Numbered from the stretch's first letter, positions 6,321 through 13,755 are shown. The stretch: 15,419 nt of DNA from JBBQSN01 sp038213835 (GCA_038213835.1 JBBQSN010000083.1:1-15419), one strand, 5' to 3'. A program made the numbers and translations. Notes: generated by a model not told the origin, from the sequence alone.

Positions 6321-6350
6321 TTGTCCGGTCTCGGGCGGCTCGCCTACACT
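6321..6350 (+). promoter_or_regulatory. Promoter of the yajC-secD-secF operon (TTGTCC-N18-TACACT)
   Basis: This is a housekeeping-type promoter: -35 TTGTCC at 6321-6326, an 18-bp spacer, and -10 TACACT at 6345-6350. Transcription would start near 6357, giving a leader of about 120 nt before yajC. It is the best-formed promoter in the window and marks the boundary between the ruv and sec units. Confidence 0.65.
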
Positions 6351-6395
6351 CCGCGGGGGCTCCGGAACCCGTCTGGGTGTCCGAGCCGTTGCCAT

Positions 6396-6423
6396 GCCGT
6401 CCGGGCGCACGCCCGGTGACGGC
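6396..6423 (+). other. Stable stem-loop in the yajC leader
   Basis: GCCGT (6396-6400) pairs with ACGGC (6419-6423) and CCGGGC (6401-6406) with GCCCGG (6411-6416). The loop is GCAC, and a TG (6417-6418) is bulged. This gives 11 mostly G-C pairs. It lies inside the predicted 5' leader of yajC, ending 55 nt before the start codon. It could act as an attenuator, a protein-binding site or merely a stability element; the sequence does not decide. Confidence 0.45.
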
Positions 6424-6478
6424 GCACCGAGCAGCCGCCGCACGTGCGGGGAGCTGCGAAAGGACGTGACTGACCGCG

Positions 6479-6811
6479 ATGGACGCGACGTCGTTGCTGC
6501 TTCCCCTCATCATCCTGCTGCCCCTGCTGCTGCTGATCATGCGCCAGCGCAAGCAGCAGCGCGAGTACCAGTCCCAGCAGGACCGGGTCGCGGTCGGGCA
6601 GCAGGTGATGACCACCGCCGGCCTGTACGGCACGGTCACCGAGATCCACGACGACCAGATGGTGCTGGAGATCGCTCCAGGCGTCTTCGTCCGCTGGGCC
6701 AAGGCCGCCGTCGGCAGGATCGTCACCGACGACGCCGTCCAGCCGGTGGTCGACCCCGCGCCCGGCAGCAGCACCGAGGGCCCCGACCTCACCAAGCCCG
6801 GTTCCGCCTGA
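6479..6811 (+). CDS. yajC: Preprotein translocase subunit YajC
   Basis: A 110-aa single-span membrane protein. Residues about 5-21 form a very hydrophobic helix (LLLPLIILLPLLLLIM), followed by the positive RQRKQQREYQ stretch that keeps the C-terminus in the cytoplasm. The YajC core then reads VAVGQQVMTTAGLYGTVTEI and VLEIAPGVFVRW, as in the family. The tail is acidic, Pro-rich and probably disordered. YajC joins SecD and SecF in the holo-translocon. The ATG at 6479 is preferred; the purine-rich GAAAGGA at 6458-6464 is 14 nt away, longer than usual, and would suit an in-frame CTG at 6470 equally well, so the true start could be three codons earlier. Next gene: secD, 48 bp downstream. Confidence 0.95.
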   Translation: MDATSLLLPLIILLPLLLLIMRQRKQQREYQSQQDRVAVGQQVMTTAGLYGTVTEIHDDQMVLEIAPGVFVRWAKAAVGRIVTDDAVQPVVDPAPGSSTEGPDLTKPGSA

Positions 6812-6859
6812 TCCCCCTGATCCGGCCCGACCTCCCCGACCGAGAAGAGATCCGCTCCC

Positions 6860-8824
6860 GTGGCTTCGTCCCGTACGCGATCCAGGCGCCCGCTCGGCGT
6901 GTTGTTCGTCCTCGCGCTCGCCCTGCTCGGCTCGCTGTTCGCCGGCGTCCAGTGGAGCAACGCCTCCTGGACGCCGAACCTGGCGCTGGACCTCGACGGC
7001 GGCACCCAGATCATCCTCACGCCACGCCCGGACGAGGGCAGCGAGGCCCAGGTGACCGCGCAGATCATCGACGACGCCATCGGGGTGATCCGGCAGCGGG
7101 TGAACGGCTCCGGCGTCTCCGAGGCCGAGATCACCAGCCAGGGCGGCCAGAACATCGTGGTCGAGCTCCCGGGCGACCCCGAGGAGCAGCAGCAGGCGCG
7201 TGAGCTGGTGAGCCAGTCCGCCCAGATGCGTTTCCGTCCCGTGCTCGTCGTGGCCGGGGGTGCACCGACGACCCCGCCGGACGCCGGGGAGCCGGGCACC
7301 GAGCCGACCACCCCGCCGGACGGCACCACCCCGACCGACGGGACCGCGCCGACCGAGGGGACCGCGCCGACCGAGGGGACCGCGCCGCCCGACGCGACCA
7401 CGCCCGCCGAGAGCGCTCCGGCGCCCACCACGAGCACCAACGGTCGCGCCGTCCCGCAGGCCTTCGCCCAGAGCACCACGCCCGTGACCACGGACCCGGC
7501 CGCGACGACCCCGGCACCCACCGAGTCCGCCGCCACCCCGGCGCCGACGCCGACCGACGCCTCGGACCTCACCCAGATCACCGAAGAGCTCGCGGCCGAG
7601 TTCCAGGCGCTGGACTGCACCGACCCCGCGAACCTCTCCGGCGGTGGCGCAGAGGTGGCCGGTGAGCCGCTCGTCACCTGCGAGCAGGACGGGTCGGCCA
7701 AGTACATCCTCGGTCCGGTCGAGGTCGAGGGCTCGCTCATCGACACCGCCTCCGCCGGGCTGCAGCAGACCCAGCAGGGCCTCACCACCGGCGAGTGGGC
7801 AGTGAACCTCGAGTTCGACGGCGAGGGCGCCGCCAAGTTCCGTGCCGTGACCGAGCGACTGATCGGTCTGCAGGAGCCGCAGAACCAGTTCGCGATCGTC
7901 CTGGACGGGTTGGTCGTCTCGGCGCCGCGCACGAACCAGGTGATCGCCGACGGCAACGCCGAGATCACCGGCTCGTTCACCCAGGACAGCGCGCAGCAGC
8001 TGGCCAACCAGCTGAAGTTCGGTGCGCTGCCGCTGTCCTTCGAGGTGCAGTCCGAGGACCAGATCTCGGCCCTGCTCGGGTCGGAGTCGTTACGCAACGG
8101 GCTGCTCGCCGGCCTCATCGGCATGCTGCTGGTGGTGGTCTACTCGCTGTTCCAGTACCGGGCCCTCGGTCTGGTCACGGTGGCGAGTCTCCTGGTGGCT
8201 GGCGGCCTGACCTACCTCACCATCGCGGTGCTGTCCTGGACGCAGGGATACCGGCTCAGCCTGCCGGGTGTGGCCGGTCTGATCGTGGCCATCGGCATCA
8301 CCGCCGACTCCTTCATCGTCTACTTCGAGCGGGTCCGCGACGAGGTCCGCGAGGGCAGGTCGCTGGTGTCGGCGGTCGAGACGGGGTGGTTGCGCGCCCG
8401 ACGCACCATCCTGGCCTCGGACGCGATCAACCTGCTCGCGGCCGTCGTGCTCTACCTGCTCGCCGTCGGCGGGGTGCGCGGCTTCGCGTTCACCCTCGGT
8501 CTCACGACCCTCATCGACCTCGTCGTGGTCGTCCTGTTCACGCACCCGATGGTGGCCCTGCTCGCCCGCACCCGGTTCTTCGGCGGCGGCCACCGCCTCT
8601 CCGGCTTCAACGCCGAGCAGCTCGGTCGTCCCGCCGCGTACGCCGGCCGTGGCCGGGTCCGTCCTGCCGACGTGGAGGGCGAGCGGATGACGATCGCGGA
8701 GCGACGTGCGGCCGCGGCCGCCGCCGTGCCGGACGCGGACGCCGACGGCGACGGCGACGCTCCCGTACGAGCCGAGGACGATCCGGCGCACGCCGGCTCG
8801 CCGAGCCTGACCAAGGAGTCCTGA
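6860..8824 (+). CDS. secD: Protein translocase subunit SecD
   Basis: A 654-aa multi-span membrane protein. With SecF it uses the proton gradient to pull preproteins across the membrane late in Sec export. TM1 is at about residues 12-30, then LALDLDGGTQIIL (41-53) opens the large extracytoplasmic P1 domain, with GVIRQRVNGSGVSEAEI (75-91). Residues about 132-236 are a Pro/Thr/Ala/Ser-rich insert with hexapeptide repeats. Cys253 and Cys274 flank it and could form a disulfide. Five more TM segments span about 412-595, with the conserved IGITADSFIVYFERVRDEV. The C-terminal about 50 residues are charged and cytoplasmic. The GTG at 6860 has a weak purine-rich site (GAGAAGAGA) about 9 nt upstream. 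The stop TGA shares its A with the secF ATG, indicating coupling. Confidence 0.96.
   Translation: MASSRTRSRRPLGVLFVLALALLGSLFAGVQWSNASWTPNLALDLDGGTQIILTPRPDEGSEAQVTAQIIDDAIGVIRQRVNGSGVSEAEITSQGGQNIVVELPGDPEEQQQARELVSQSAQMRFRPVLVVAGGAPTTPPDAGEPGTEPTTPPDGTTPTDGTAPTEGTAPTEGTAPPDATTPAESAPAPTTSTNGRAVPQAFAQSTTPVTTDPAATTPAPTESAATPAPTPTDASDLTQITEELAAEFQALDCTDPANLSGGGAEVAGEPLVTCEQDGSAKYILGPVEVEGSLIDTASAGLQQTQQGLTTGEWAVNLEFDGEGAAKFRAVTERLIGLQEPQNQFAIVLDGLVVSAPRTNQVIADGNAEITGSFTQDSAQQLANQLKFGALPLSFEVQSEDQISALLGSESLRNGLLAGLIGMLLVVVYSLFQYRALGLVTVASLLVAGGLTYLTIAVLSWTQGYRLSLPGVAGLIVAIGITADSFIVYFERVRDEVREGRSLVSAVETGWLRARRTILASDAINLLAAVVLYLLAVGGVRGFAFTLGLTTLIDLVVVVLFTHPMVALLARTRFFGGGHRLSGFNAEQLGRPAAYAGRGRVRPADVEGERMTIAERRAAAAAAVPDADADGDGDAPVRAEDDPAHAGSPSLTKES
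7313..7402 (+). repeat. Five 18-bp tandem units inside secD (PPDGTT / PTDGTA / PTEGTA x2 / PPDATT)
   Basis: Five in-frame 18-bp units occur at 7313, 7331, 7349, 7367 and 7385. The third and fourth are identical at DNA level and the second differs from them at one base. They encode Pro-[Pro/Thr]-[Asp/Glu]-[Gly/Ala]-Thr-[Ala/Thr] hexads, SecD residues 152-181. In-frame units can expand or shrink by slippage without breaking the gene. Confidence 0.9.
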
Positions 8825-9984
8825 TGGCCTTCAGCTTCGCCCGGTTCGGGAACGACCTCTACACCGGCAAGCGGTCGGTCGACGTCGTGGGCCGCTGGCG
8901 CACCTGGCTCGGGATCGGTGTCGGGATCATCCTGGTGTCGGTGCTGATCCTGCTCCTCAAGGGCCTCAACCCGGGGATCGAGTTCCGGGGCGGCTCGGAG
9001 TTCCGGATCAGCGATGCCAAGACCCTCGAGCAGTCGCTCGCCACCGAGATCGTCGGCGACGTGGTTCCGCAGGCCGGTGAGCAGGCCAGGGTCTCGGTCA
9101 TCGGCCAGAACTCGATCCGGGTGCAGACCGAGCGCCTCACCAACGACCAGACCGACGAGCTGCGGGGGGCGCTGGCCGACGGCTACGGGGTCGAGGCGTC
9201 CGGCGTGACCTCGTCGTTCGTCGGTGCCTCGTGGGGGGCTGACATCACCGGCAAGGCGATCACGGCCCTGCTGACCTTCCTGGTCCTGGTCGCGCTGGTC
9301 ATCACCATCTACTTCCGCGCCTGGCAGATGGCCGTCGCCGCCCTGCTCGCACTCGTGCACGACCTCGCGATCACCGCTGGGGTGTACTCGCTGACCGGCT
9401 TCGAGGTCACCCCCGCGACCGTGATCGGATTCCTCACCATCCTCGGCTACTCGCTCTACGACACCGTGGTGGTCTTCGACAAGGTGCGGGAGAACACCGC
9501 GCACGTCATGTCCAGCACTCGCCGGACCTACAGCGAGGCCGTCAACCTGGCGGTCAACCAGACGCTGGTGCGCTCGATCAACACCTCCGTCGTGGCGCTG
9601 CTGCCGGTGGGGTCCATCCTGTTCATCGGTGCTCTGCTGCTGGGGGCAGGGACCTTGCGCGACATCTCGCTCGCCCTGTTCGTCGGCATCCTCGCGGGGA
9701 CGTTCTCGTCGGTGTTCATCGCCCCGCCGCTCCTGGTGCTGCTCAAGCGTCGCGAGCCCGCGATCCTCGAGCAGGAGGCCCGGGTGCACAAGGCGCGCGA
9801 GTCGGCCGCCCGCGCCCGCGCCGCCCAGGAGCGCGGCGAGGAGCTCGTGACCGCCGGTGCCGGCACGCCCACCGCGACGGTGGTCTCCGGCGCGGGCCGG
9901 TCGGCTGCGGCCGAGCGCCCCACCGGCCCGCGCAACCAGCCCAAGCGGGCCTCGCGGCAGCGCCCCAGCGGCAGGAAGCGCTGA
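8824..9984 (+). CDS. secF: Protein translocase subunit SecF
   Basis: A 386-aa membrane protein, the partner of SecD. TM1 lies at about residues 28-47, followed by the SecF signature GIEFRGGSEFRI (51-62). After a short extracytoplasmic P4-type domain come five TM segments starting near KAITALLTFLVLVALVI. They include the conserved ATVIGFLTILGYSLYDTVVVFDKVREN, equivalent to the proton-relay region, and end with FIAPPLLVLLKRREP. The last about 78 residues form a highly charged Ala/Arg/Glu-rich helix and a basic Pro/Arg/Lys tail, likely cytoplasmic and ribosome- or membrane-facing; such tails are common in actinobacterial SecF. The ATG overlaps the secD stop by one base and has a good AAGGAG Shine-Dalgarno at 8812-8817. 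apt follows after only 4 bp. Confidence 0.96.
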   Translation: MAFSFARFGNDLYTGKRSVDVVGRWRTWLGIGVGIILVSVLILLLKGLNPGIEFRGGSEFRISDAKTLEQSLATEIVGDVVPQAGEQARVSVIGQNSIRVQTERLTNDQTDELRGALADGYGVEASGVTSSFVGASWGADITGKAITALLTFLVLVALVITIYFRAWQMAVAALLALVHDLAITAGVYSLTGFEVTPATVIGFLTILGYSLYDTVVVFDKVRENTAHVMSSTRRTYSEAVNLAVNQTLVRSINTSVVALLPVGSILFIGALLLGAGTLRDISLALFVGILAGTFSSVFIAPPLLVLLKRREPAILEQEARVHKARESAARARAAQERGEELVTAGAGTPTATVVSGAGRSAAAERPTGPRNQPKRASRQRPSGRKR

Positions 9985-9988
9985 CGAC

Positions 9989-10513
9989 GTGACCGCGGCG
10001 CAGACCGTCCGGGCACTCATCAGGGACGTCCCGGACCACCCCGCGCCGGGCATCCTGTTCCGTGACATCACCCCGGTGCTCGCGGACGCCGCCGGGCTGC
10101 TGGCGTGCGTCGACGGCCTGGCCGCGCTGGTGGAGGGCGATCGCGTGGACGTCGTCGCCGGCATCGAGGCTCGCGGCTTCGTCCTCGGCGCGGCCCTCGC
10201 GATCCGGCTCGGCACCGGTTTCGTGCCGGTCCGCAAGGCGGGCAAGCTGCCCTCGGCCACGCACCGCACGAGCTACGACCTCGAGTACGGCAGCGCCGAG
10301 ATCGAGGTGCACACCGACGCCTTCACCGCCGGCCAGCGGGTCCTGGTCGTCGACGACGTGCTGGCGACGGGCGGCACCGCCGAGGCGGCCTGTCGGCTGG
10401 TGGAGACCGCGGGCGGCGAGGTGGCCGTGGTCCTGCTGCTGCTCGAGATCGCCGGTCTGGGCGGCCGCGACCGGCTGGTCGGTCGCGAGCTCAGGACCCT
10501 GCTCACGCTCTGA
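9989..10513 (+). CDS. apt: Adenine phosphoribosyltransferase
   Basis: A 174-aa type I phosphoribosyltransferase. It converts adenine and PRPP to AMP and pyrophosphate in the cytoplasm (purine salvage). Recognisable blocks are IRDVPDHPAPGILFRDITPVL (residues 11-31), VAGIEARGFVLG (57-68), VPVRKAGKLP (79-88), and the PRPP-binding loop VLVVDDVLATGGT (118-130). Length is usual. The GTG at 9989 gives the normal N-terminus; AGGAAG at 9973-9978, inside the end of secF, is a plausible ribosome site at 10 nt. The 4-bp gap shows that apt is read from the sec transcript. In mycobacteria a solute-binding lipoprotein gene lies between secF and apt; here it is absent. apt next to relA is a common actinobacterial pairing of nucleotide metabolism genes. 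Confidence 0.96.
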   Translation: MTAAQTVRALIRDVPDHPAPGILFRDITPVLADAAGLLACVDGLAALVEGDRVDVVAGIEARGFVLGAALAIRLGTGFVPVRKAGKLPSATHRTSYDLEYGSAEIEVHTDAFTAGQRVLVVDDVLATGGTAEAACRLVETAGGEVAVVLLLLEIAGLGGRDRLVGRELRTLLTL

Positions 10514-10563
10514 GCCGCCCTCGTTCTCAGCCGGACCGCTGCGTCCGCTGCCGGACGTCCCCG

Positions 10564-10569
10564 TAGACT
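10564..10569 (+). promoter_or_regulatory. -10 box TAGACT, probable own promoter of relA
   Basis: TAGACT is a good TANNNT box in the 103-bp gap after apt. Transcription would start near 10576, leaving about a 40-nt leader before the relA GTG. The -35 region (TGCGTC at 18 bp spacing) is poor. A short inverted repeat (CGGAC 10532-10536 with GTCCG 10543-10547) overlaps the -35 area and could be an operator or a weak terminator. Confidence 0.5.
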
Positions 10570-10606
10570 GGTCGCACTCAGAGCCCGGCACGGGCTCGGT
10601 CCGAGC

Positions 10607-10612
10607 GGAGGT
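10607..10612 (+). promoter_or_regulatory. Shine-Dalgarno GGAGGT deciding the relA start
   Basis: GGAGGT ends 4 nt before the GTG at 10617. The other in-frame GTG at 10611 overlaps this site and has nothing upstream, so 10617 is the better start. Confidence 0.65.
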
Positions 10613-10616
10613 GCCG

Positions 10617-13079
10617 GTGGCCGGGGACACGAGCCAGGACCGCCCGAAGGGCGGGTCCTCGACCGTGCCTCGCGACGCCTCCGGCTCGGAACCGACGGAG
10701 TTCGTCGCGACCGTCCCCGGCCCCGACGCCCTGATCTCCTCGGCGCCCGCGCCGCCGTCGCTGAGGCGGCTGCCGGCGCCGGCGTCCGAGCCCGACTGGC
10801 GTCCGGACGACACGGGCCCGATCGGTCTGCGGGCCCGCATCGCCCGATTCGGCTCGCGTTCGACCGGCGGCACCTCACCGGTGATCGAGCCGCTGCTGCG
10901 CACCGTGCGCTCCAACCACCCCAAGGCCGACGTCGGCATGCTCGAACGGGCCTACGTGGTGGCCGAGAAGGCGCATCGCGGCCAGCGCCGCAAGAGCGGC
11001 GACCCGTACATCACCCACCCCGTGGCGGTGGCGACGATCCTGGCCGAGCTGGGGATGACGGTGCCCACCCTGTCGGCGGCATTGCTGCACGACACGGTGG
11101 AGGACACCGAGTACAGCCTCGTGCAGCTCACCGCCGACTTCGGCGACGAGGTCGCGGGCCTGGTCGACGGCGTCACCAAGCTCGACAAGGTCACCTACGG
11201 CGAGGCGGCGCAGGCCGAGACCGTGCGCAAGATGGTCGTGGCCATGGCGCGCGACATCCGGGTGCTCGTCATCAAGCTCGCCGACCGGCTGCACAACGCG
11301 CGCACCTGGAAGTACGTCTCGCAGGCCTCGGCCGAGCGCAAGGCGCGCGAGACGCTCGAGATCTACGCGCCGCTGGCGCACCGGCTCGGCATGAACACGA
11401 TCAAGTGGGAGCTGGAGGACCTCTCGTTCGCCACGCTGTACCCAGGTGTGTACGACGAGATCGTCCGGCTCGTGGCCGACCGCGCCCCGGCCCGCGAGGA
11501 GCAGCTGAACCAGGTGCGCGACCAGGTCCGCGACGACCTGCGCTCGGCGAAGATCAAGGCCACGGTCACCGGCCGACCGAAGCACTACTACTCCGTCTAC
11601 CAGAAGATGATGGTGCGCGGCCGCGAGTTCGCCGACATCTACGACCTGGTCGCGGTGCGCGTGCTGGTCGAGAGCATCCGCGACTGCTACGCCGTCCTCG
11701 GCGCCCTGCACGCCCGGTGGAACCCGGTGCCGGGGCGGTTCAAGGACTACATCGCGATGCCCAAGTTCAACATGTACCAGTCGCTGCACACGACCGTGAT
11801 CGGTCCGGGCGGCAAGCCGGTCGAGATCCAGATCCGGACCCAGCTGATGCACCGTCGGGCCGAGCTGGGCGTGGCGGCGCACTGGAAGTACAAGGACGCC
11901 GTCAGCAGCAAGGGCGCGGTCCCGTCGGCCAACGAGACCGACTCGCTCGGCGAGATGGCCTGGCTCCGACAGCTTCTCGACTGGCAGCGCGAGACGGGGG
12001 ACCCTGGCGAGTTCCTGGAGTCGTTGCGGTTCGAGATCGGTTCGCGCGAGGTCTACGTCTTCACGCCGAAGGGCGACGTCGTGGCTCTGCCCGACGGCTC
12101 GACGCCGGTCGACTTCGCCTATGCCGTCCACACCGAGGTCGGGCACCGGACGATGGGCGCGCGCGTCAACGGCCGTCTGGTGGCGCTCGAGTCGGTGCTC
12201 GAGAACGGCGACGTGGTCGAGGTCTTCACGTCCAAGGTCGCCGAGGCCGGCCCCAGCCGCGACTGGCTGAACTTCGTCAAGAGCCCCCGCGCGCGCAACA
12301 AGATCAGGCAGTGGTTCAGCAAGGAGCGCCGCGAGGAGGCCATCGAGCTCGGCAAGGACCAGCTGGCCAAGGCGATGCGCAAGCAGCACCTGCCCGTGCG
12401 CCGGTTGCTGAGTCACGAGTCGTTGGTCGGCCTGGCCTCCGAGCTGCGCTACCCCGACGTCTCCGCGCTGTACGCCGCGATCGGCGAGAACCGGGTGTCG
12501 GCGACGTCCCTGGTCGAGAAGCTGGTCGCGGCCGTCGGCGGCGAGGACGGTGCCGAGGAGGACCTCGCGGAGGCGACCATCCCCTCCACCGTGCCGCAGC
12601 GCCGGCCGCGGTCCGGGAACTCGGGCGTGGTCGTCAAGGGCATCGACGACATCTGGGTCAAGCTCGCCAAGTGCTGCACCCCCGTGCCCGGCGACACCAT
12701 CCTCGGGTTCGTCACGAAGGGCTCCGGCGTCTCGGTGCACGTCGACGACTGCCAGAACGTGGCCGGCCTGTTGACCCAGGCGGGGCGGATCGTCGAGGTC
12801 GAGTGGGCCGTCGACGCCACCAGCGTCTTCCTCGTCCAGATCCAGGTGGAGGCGCTCGACCGAGCCCGGCTGCTCTCGGACATCACCCGGGTGCTGTCCG
12901 ACAACCACGTCAACATCCTGTCGGCCAGCGTGAGCACCAGCCGGGAGCGGGTGGCGGTGTCGAAGTTCGTGTTCGAGATGGGCGACCCCGGCCACCTCGG
13001 CCACGTGCTGCAGGCCGTGCGGCGGGTCGACGGCGTCTTCGACGTGTACCGGATCACCGGACGAAAGGGCACGGACTGA
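10617..13079 (+). CDS. relA: Bifunctional (p)ppGpp synthetase/hydrolase, RelA/SpoT (Rel) family
   Basis: An 820-aa long RSH enzyme of the stringent response: it makes (p)ppGpp from ATP and GTP/GDP and also degrades it. The first about 95 residues are a Pro/Ser-rich, probably disordered extension. The hydrolase HD domain follows, with HRGQRRKSGDPYITHP and the His158-Asp159 pair in LLHDTVEDTEYS. The synthetase domain has RPKHYYSVYQKM (about 320), RFKDYIAMPK (374-383) and YQSLHTTV. The R-F-K-D motif is the RxKD form linked to bifunctional Rel; ribosome-dependent RelA has ExDD. The TGS domain starts near 479 (VYVFTPKGDVVALP), the conserved-cysteine domain has Cys686-Cys687 (KLAKCCTPVPGD), and a C-terminal ACT domain covers about 740-817. 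All domains are intact. It has its own -10 box and Shine-Dalgarno sequence, and ends at a perfect hairpin. Confidence 0.97.
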   Translation: MAGDTSQDRPKGGSSTVPRDASGSEPTEFVATVPGPDALISSAPAPPSLRRLPAPASEPDWRPDDTGPIGLRARIARFGSRSTGGTSPVIEPLLRTVRSNHPKADVGMLERAYVVAEKAHRGQRRKSGDPYITHPVAVATILAELGMTVPTLSAALLHDTVEDTEYSLVQLTADFGDEVAGLVDGVTKLDKVTYGEAAQAETVRKMVVAMARDIRVLVIKLADRLHNARTWKYVSQASAERKARETLEIYAPLAHRLGMNTIKWELEDLSFATLYPGVYDEIVRLVADRAPAREEQLNQVRDQVRDDLRSAKIKATVTGRPKHYYSVYQKMMVRGREFADIYDLVAVRVLVESIRDCYAVLGALHARWNPVPGRFKDYIAMPKFNMYQSLHTTVIGPGGKPVEIQIRTQLMHRRAELGVAAHWKYKDAVSSKGAVPSANETDSLGEMAWLRQLLDWQRETGDPGEFLESLRFEIGSREVYVFTPKGDVVALPDGSTPVDFAYAVHTEVGHRTMGARVNGRLVALESVLENGDVVEVFTSKVAEAGPSRDWLNFVKSPRARNKIRQWFSKERREEAIELGKDQLAKAMRKQHLPVRRLLSHESLVGLASELRYPDVSALYAAIGENRVSATSLVEKLVAAVGGEDGAEEDLAEATIPSTVPQRRPRSGNSGVVVKGIDDIWVKLAKCCTPVPGDTILGFVTKGSGVSVHVDDCQNVAGLLTQAGRIVEVEWAVDATSVFLVQIQVEALDRARLLSDITRVLSDNHVNILSASVSTSRERVAVSKFVFEMGDPGHLGHVLQAVRRVDGVFDVYRITGRKGTD

Positions 13080-13755
13080 CCGAGGCGCTCGCGCCTCGGC
13101 TCGCCGGGTGGCGGGCCAGCGGCGAGGCGTGCCCGGCCCGCACCGCCGCAAGGACCCGGGCGGCGCGGGGGAGCCCCCGGACCGGCCCGCGCGCCGTGAG
13201 GTCCTCGGCCACCGCGGCCGGGTCGGTGCCGTGCTCCCACAGCCAGGTCAGGGCGGCGTCGTCACGCCAGCTCCCCCAGAGCATCAGGTCGGCCGCGGTG
13301 CGCACCGCGGTGGTGACCGGCGCACCGTGCACCACCTCGATCTCGTCGCGGGCGACGGGCACCAGCCGGAGCCGCAGCCCCGGCCGGGGACGGGTGCCCA
13401 CCGACGGCGGTGCCAGGACGTCGACCTCGTGGTCGTCATCCGCCACGCGGTCGTCGGGGTCCGGAGCCGGGCGGGCCCTGCCGGGACCGCCCCGGCACCA
13501 GACCGAGGTCGTGAGCCCGCCGACCCAGTCGACCCGCAGCAGGGTGCGCAGGGCGGCGGTGCGGGCGAGCGGCCACGGCTCGAGGTCGGCCGGCAGGTAG
13601 AGACCGTCGACCACACGGACCAGGTGACCGTCGCGGCAGCGCTGGCGCAGCACGCCCGCCGGCTCGGTGCCGGGGACGACGACCACGCCGGCAGGGAACG
13701 CGGCAGGGAACGCGGCGGGGGCACGGGCGGACCGACGGGACGCGGTGGCTGTCAC
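13054..13755 (-). CDS. AbiEi-like winged-helix protein, orphan type IV antitoxin-like
   Basis: A 233-aa protein on the minus strand. Residues 33-54 (AGVLRQRCRDGHLVRVVDGLYL) look like the small winged helix at the start of AbiEi-type antitoxins and related actinobacterial proteins. VTTAVRTAADLM (148-159) matches the later conserved block in which RT and D are typical. In the AbiE system AbiEi represses the operon and antagonises the AbiEii nucleotidyltransferase toxin. No AbiEii gene and no DUF559 nuclease domain are visible here, so this is either an orphan regulator or an unrelated protein using the same fold. The start is uncertain: GTG 13755 is used, a TTG at 13791 is possible, and a GTG 69 bp inside could serve. 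The end overlaps the relA 3' end by 26 bp, tail to tail. The N-terminus has a duplicated AAFP. Confidence 0.6.
   Translation of the reverse strand: MTATASRRSARAPAAFPAAFPAGVVVVPGTEPAGVLRQRCRDGHLVRVVDGLYLPADLEPWPLARTAALRTLLRVDWVGGLTTSVWCRGGPGRARPAPDPDDRVADDDHEVDVLAPPSVGTRPRPGLRLRLVPVARDEIEVVHGAPVTTAVRTAADLMLWGSWRDDAALTWLWEHGTDPAAVAEDLTARGPVRGLPRAARVLAAVRAGHASPLARHPASRGASASVSPCPFVR
13080..13099 (+). terminator. Perfect 8-bp stem-loop directly after the relA stop
   Basis: CCGAGGCG (13080-13087) pairs fully with CGCCTCGG (13092-13099) around a CTCG tetraloop, starting at the first base after the relA TGA. No T tract follows. It reads the same way on both strands, so it could end both convergent transcripts, but on the minus strand it lies inside the end of the AbiEi-like gene. 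Confidence 0.65.
13691..13714 (-). repeat. 12-bp tandem duplication in the AbiEi-like gene
   Basis: GCAGGGAACGCG (plus strand) occurs twice in a row and encodes a duplicated Ala-Ala-Phe-Pro in the N-terminal tail before the winged helix. It is an in-frame duplication of low consequence. Confidence 0.85.

Noticed and set aside
6357..6478. Upstream arrest-peptide ORF of the ApdA/ApcA type in the yajC leader
   Set aside because: Frames starting in the leader run on into yajC in the wrong phase without a stop and contain no RAPP-like motif near an end.
4759..8124. Very long open frame on the minus strand across ruvA, ruvB, yajC and secD
   Set aside because: It is antisense to four confidently recognised genes, its translation is low-complexity Ser/Arg/Pro/Ala with no family resemblance, and long antisense frames are a known by-product of high-GC codon use.
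10875..13151. Long minus-strand open frame antisense to relA
   Set aside because: It is a mirror of the Rel coding sequence, His/Arg/Asp/Gly-rich, with no recognisable domain.
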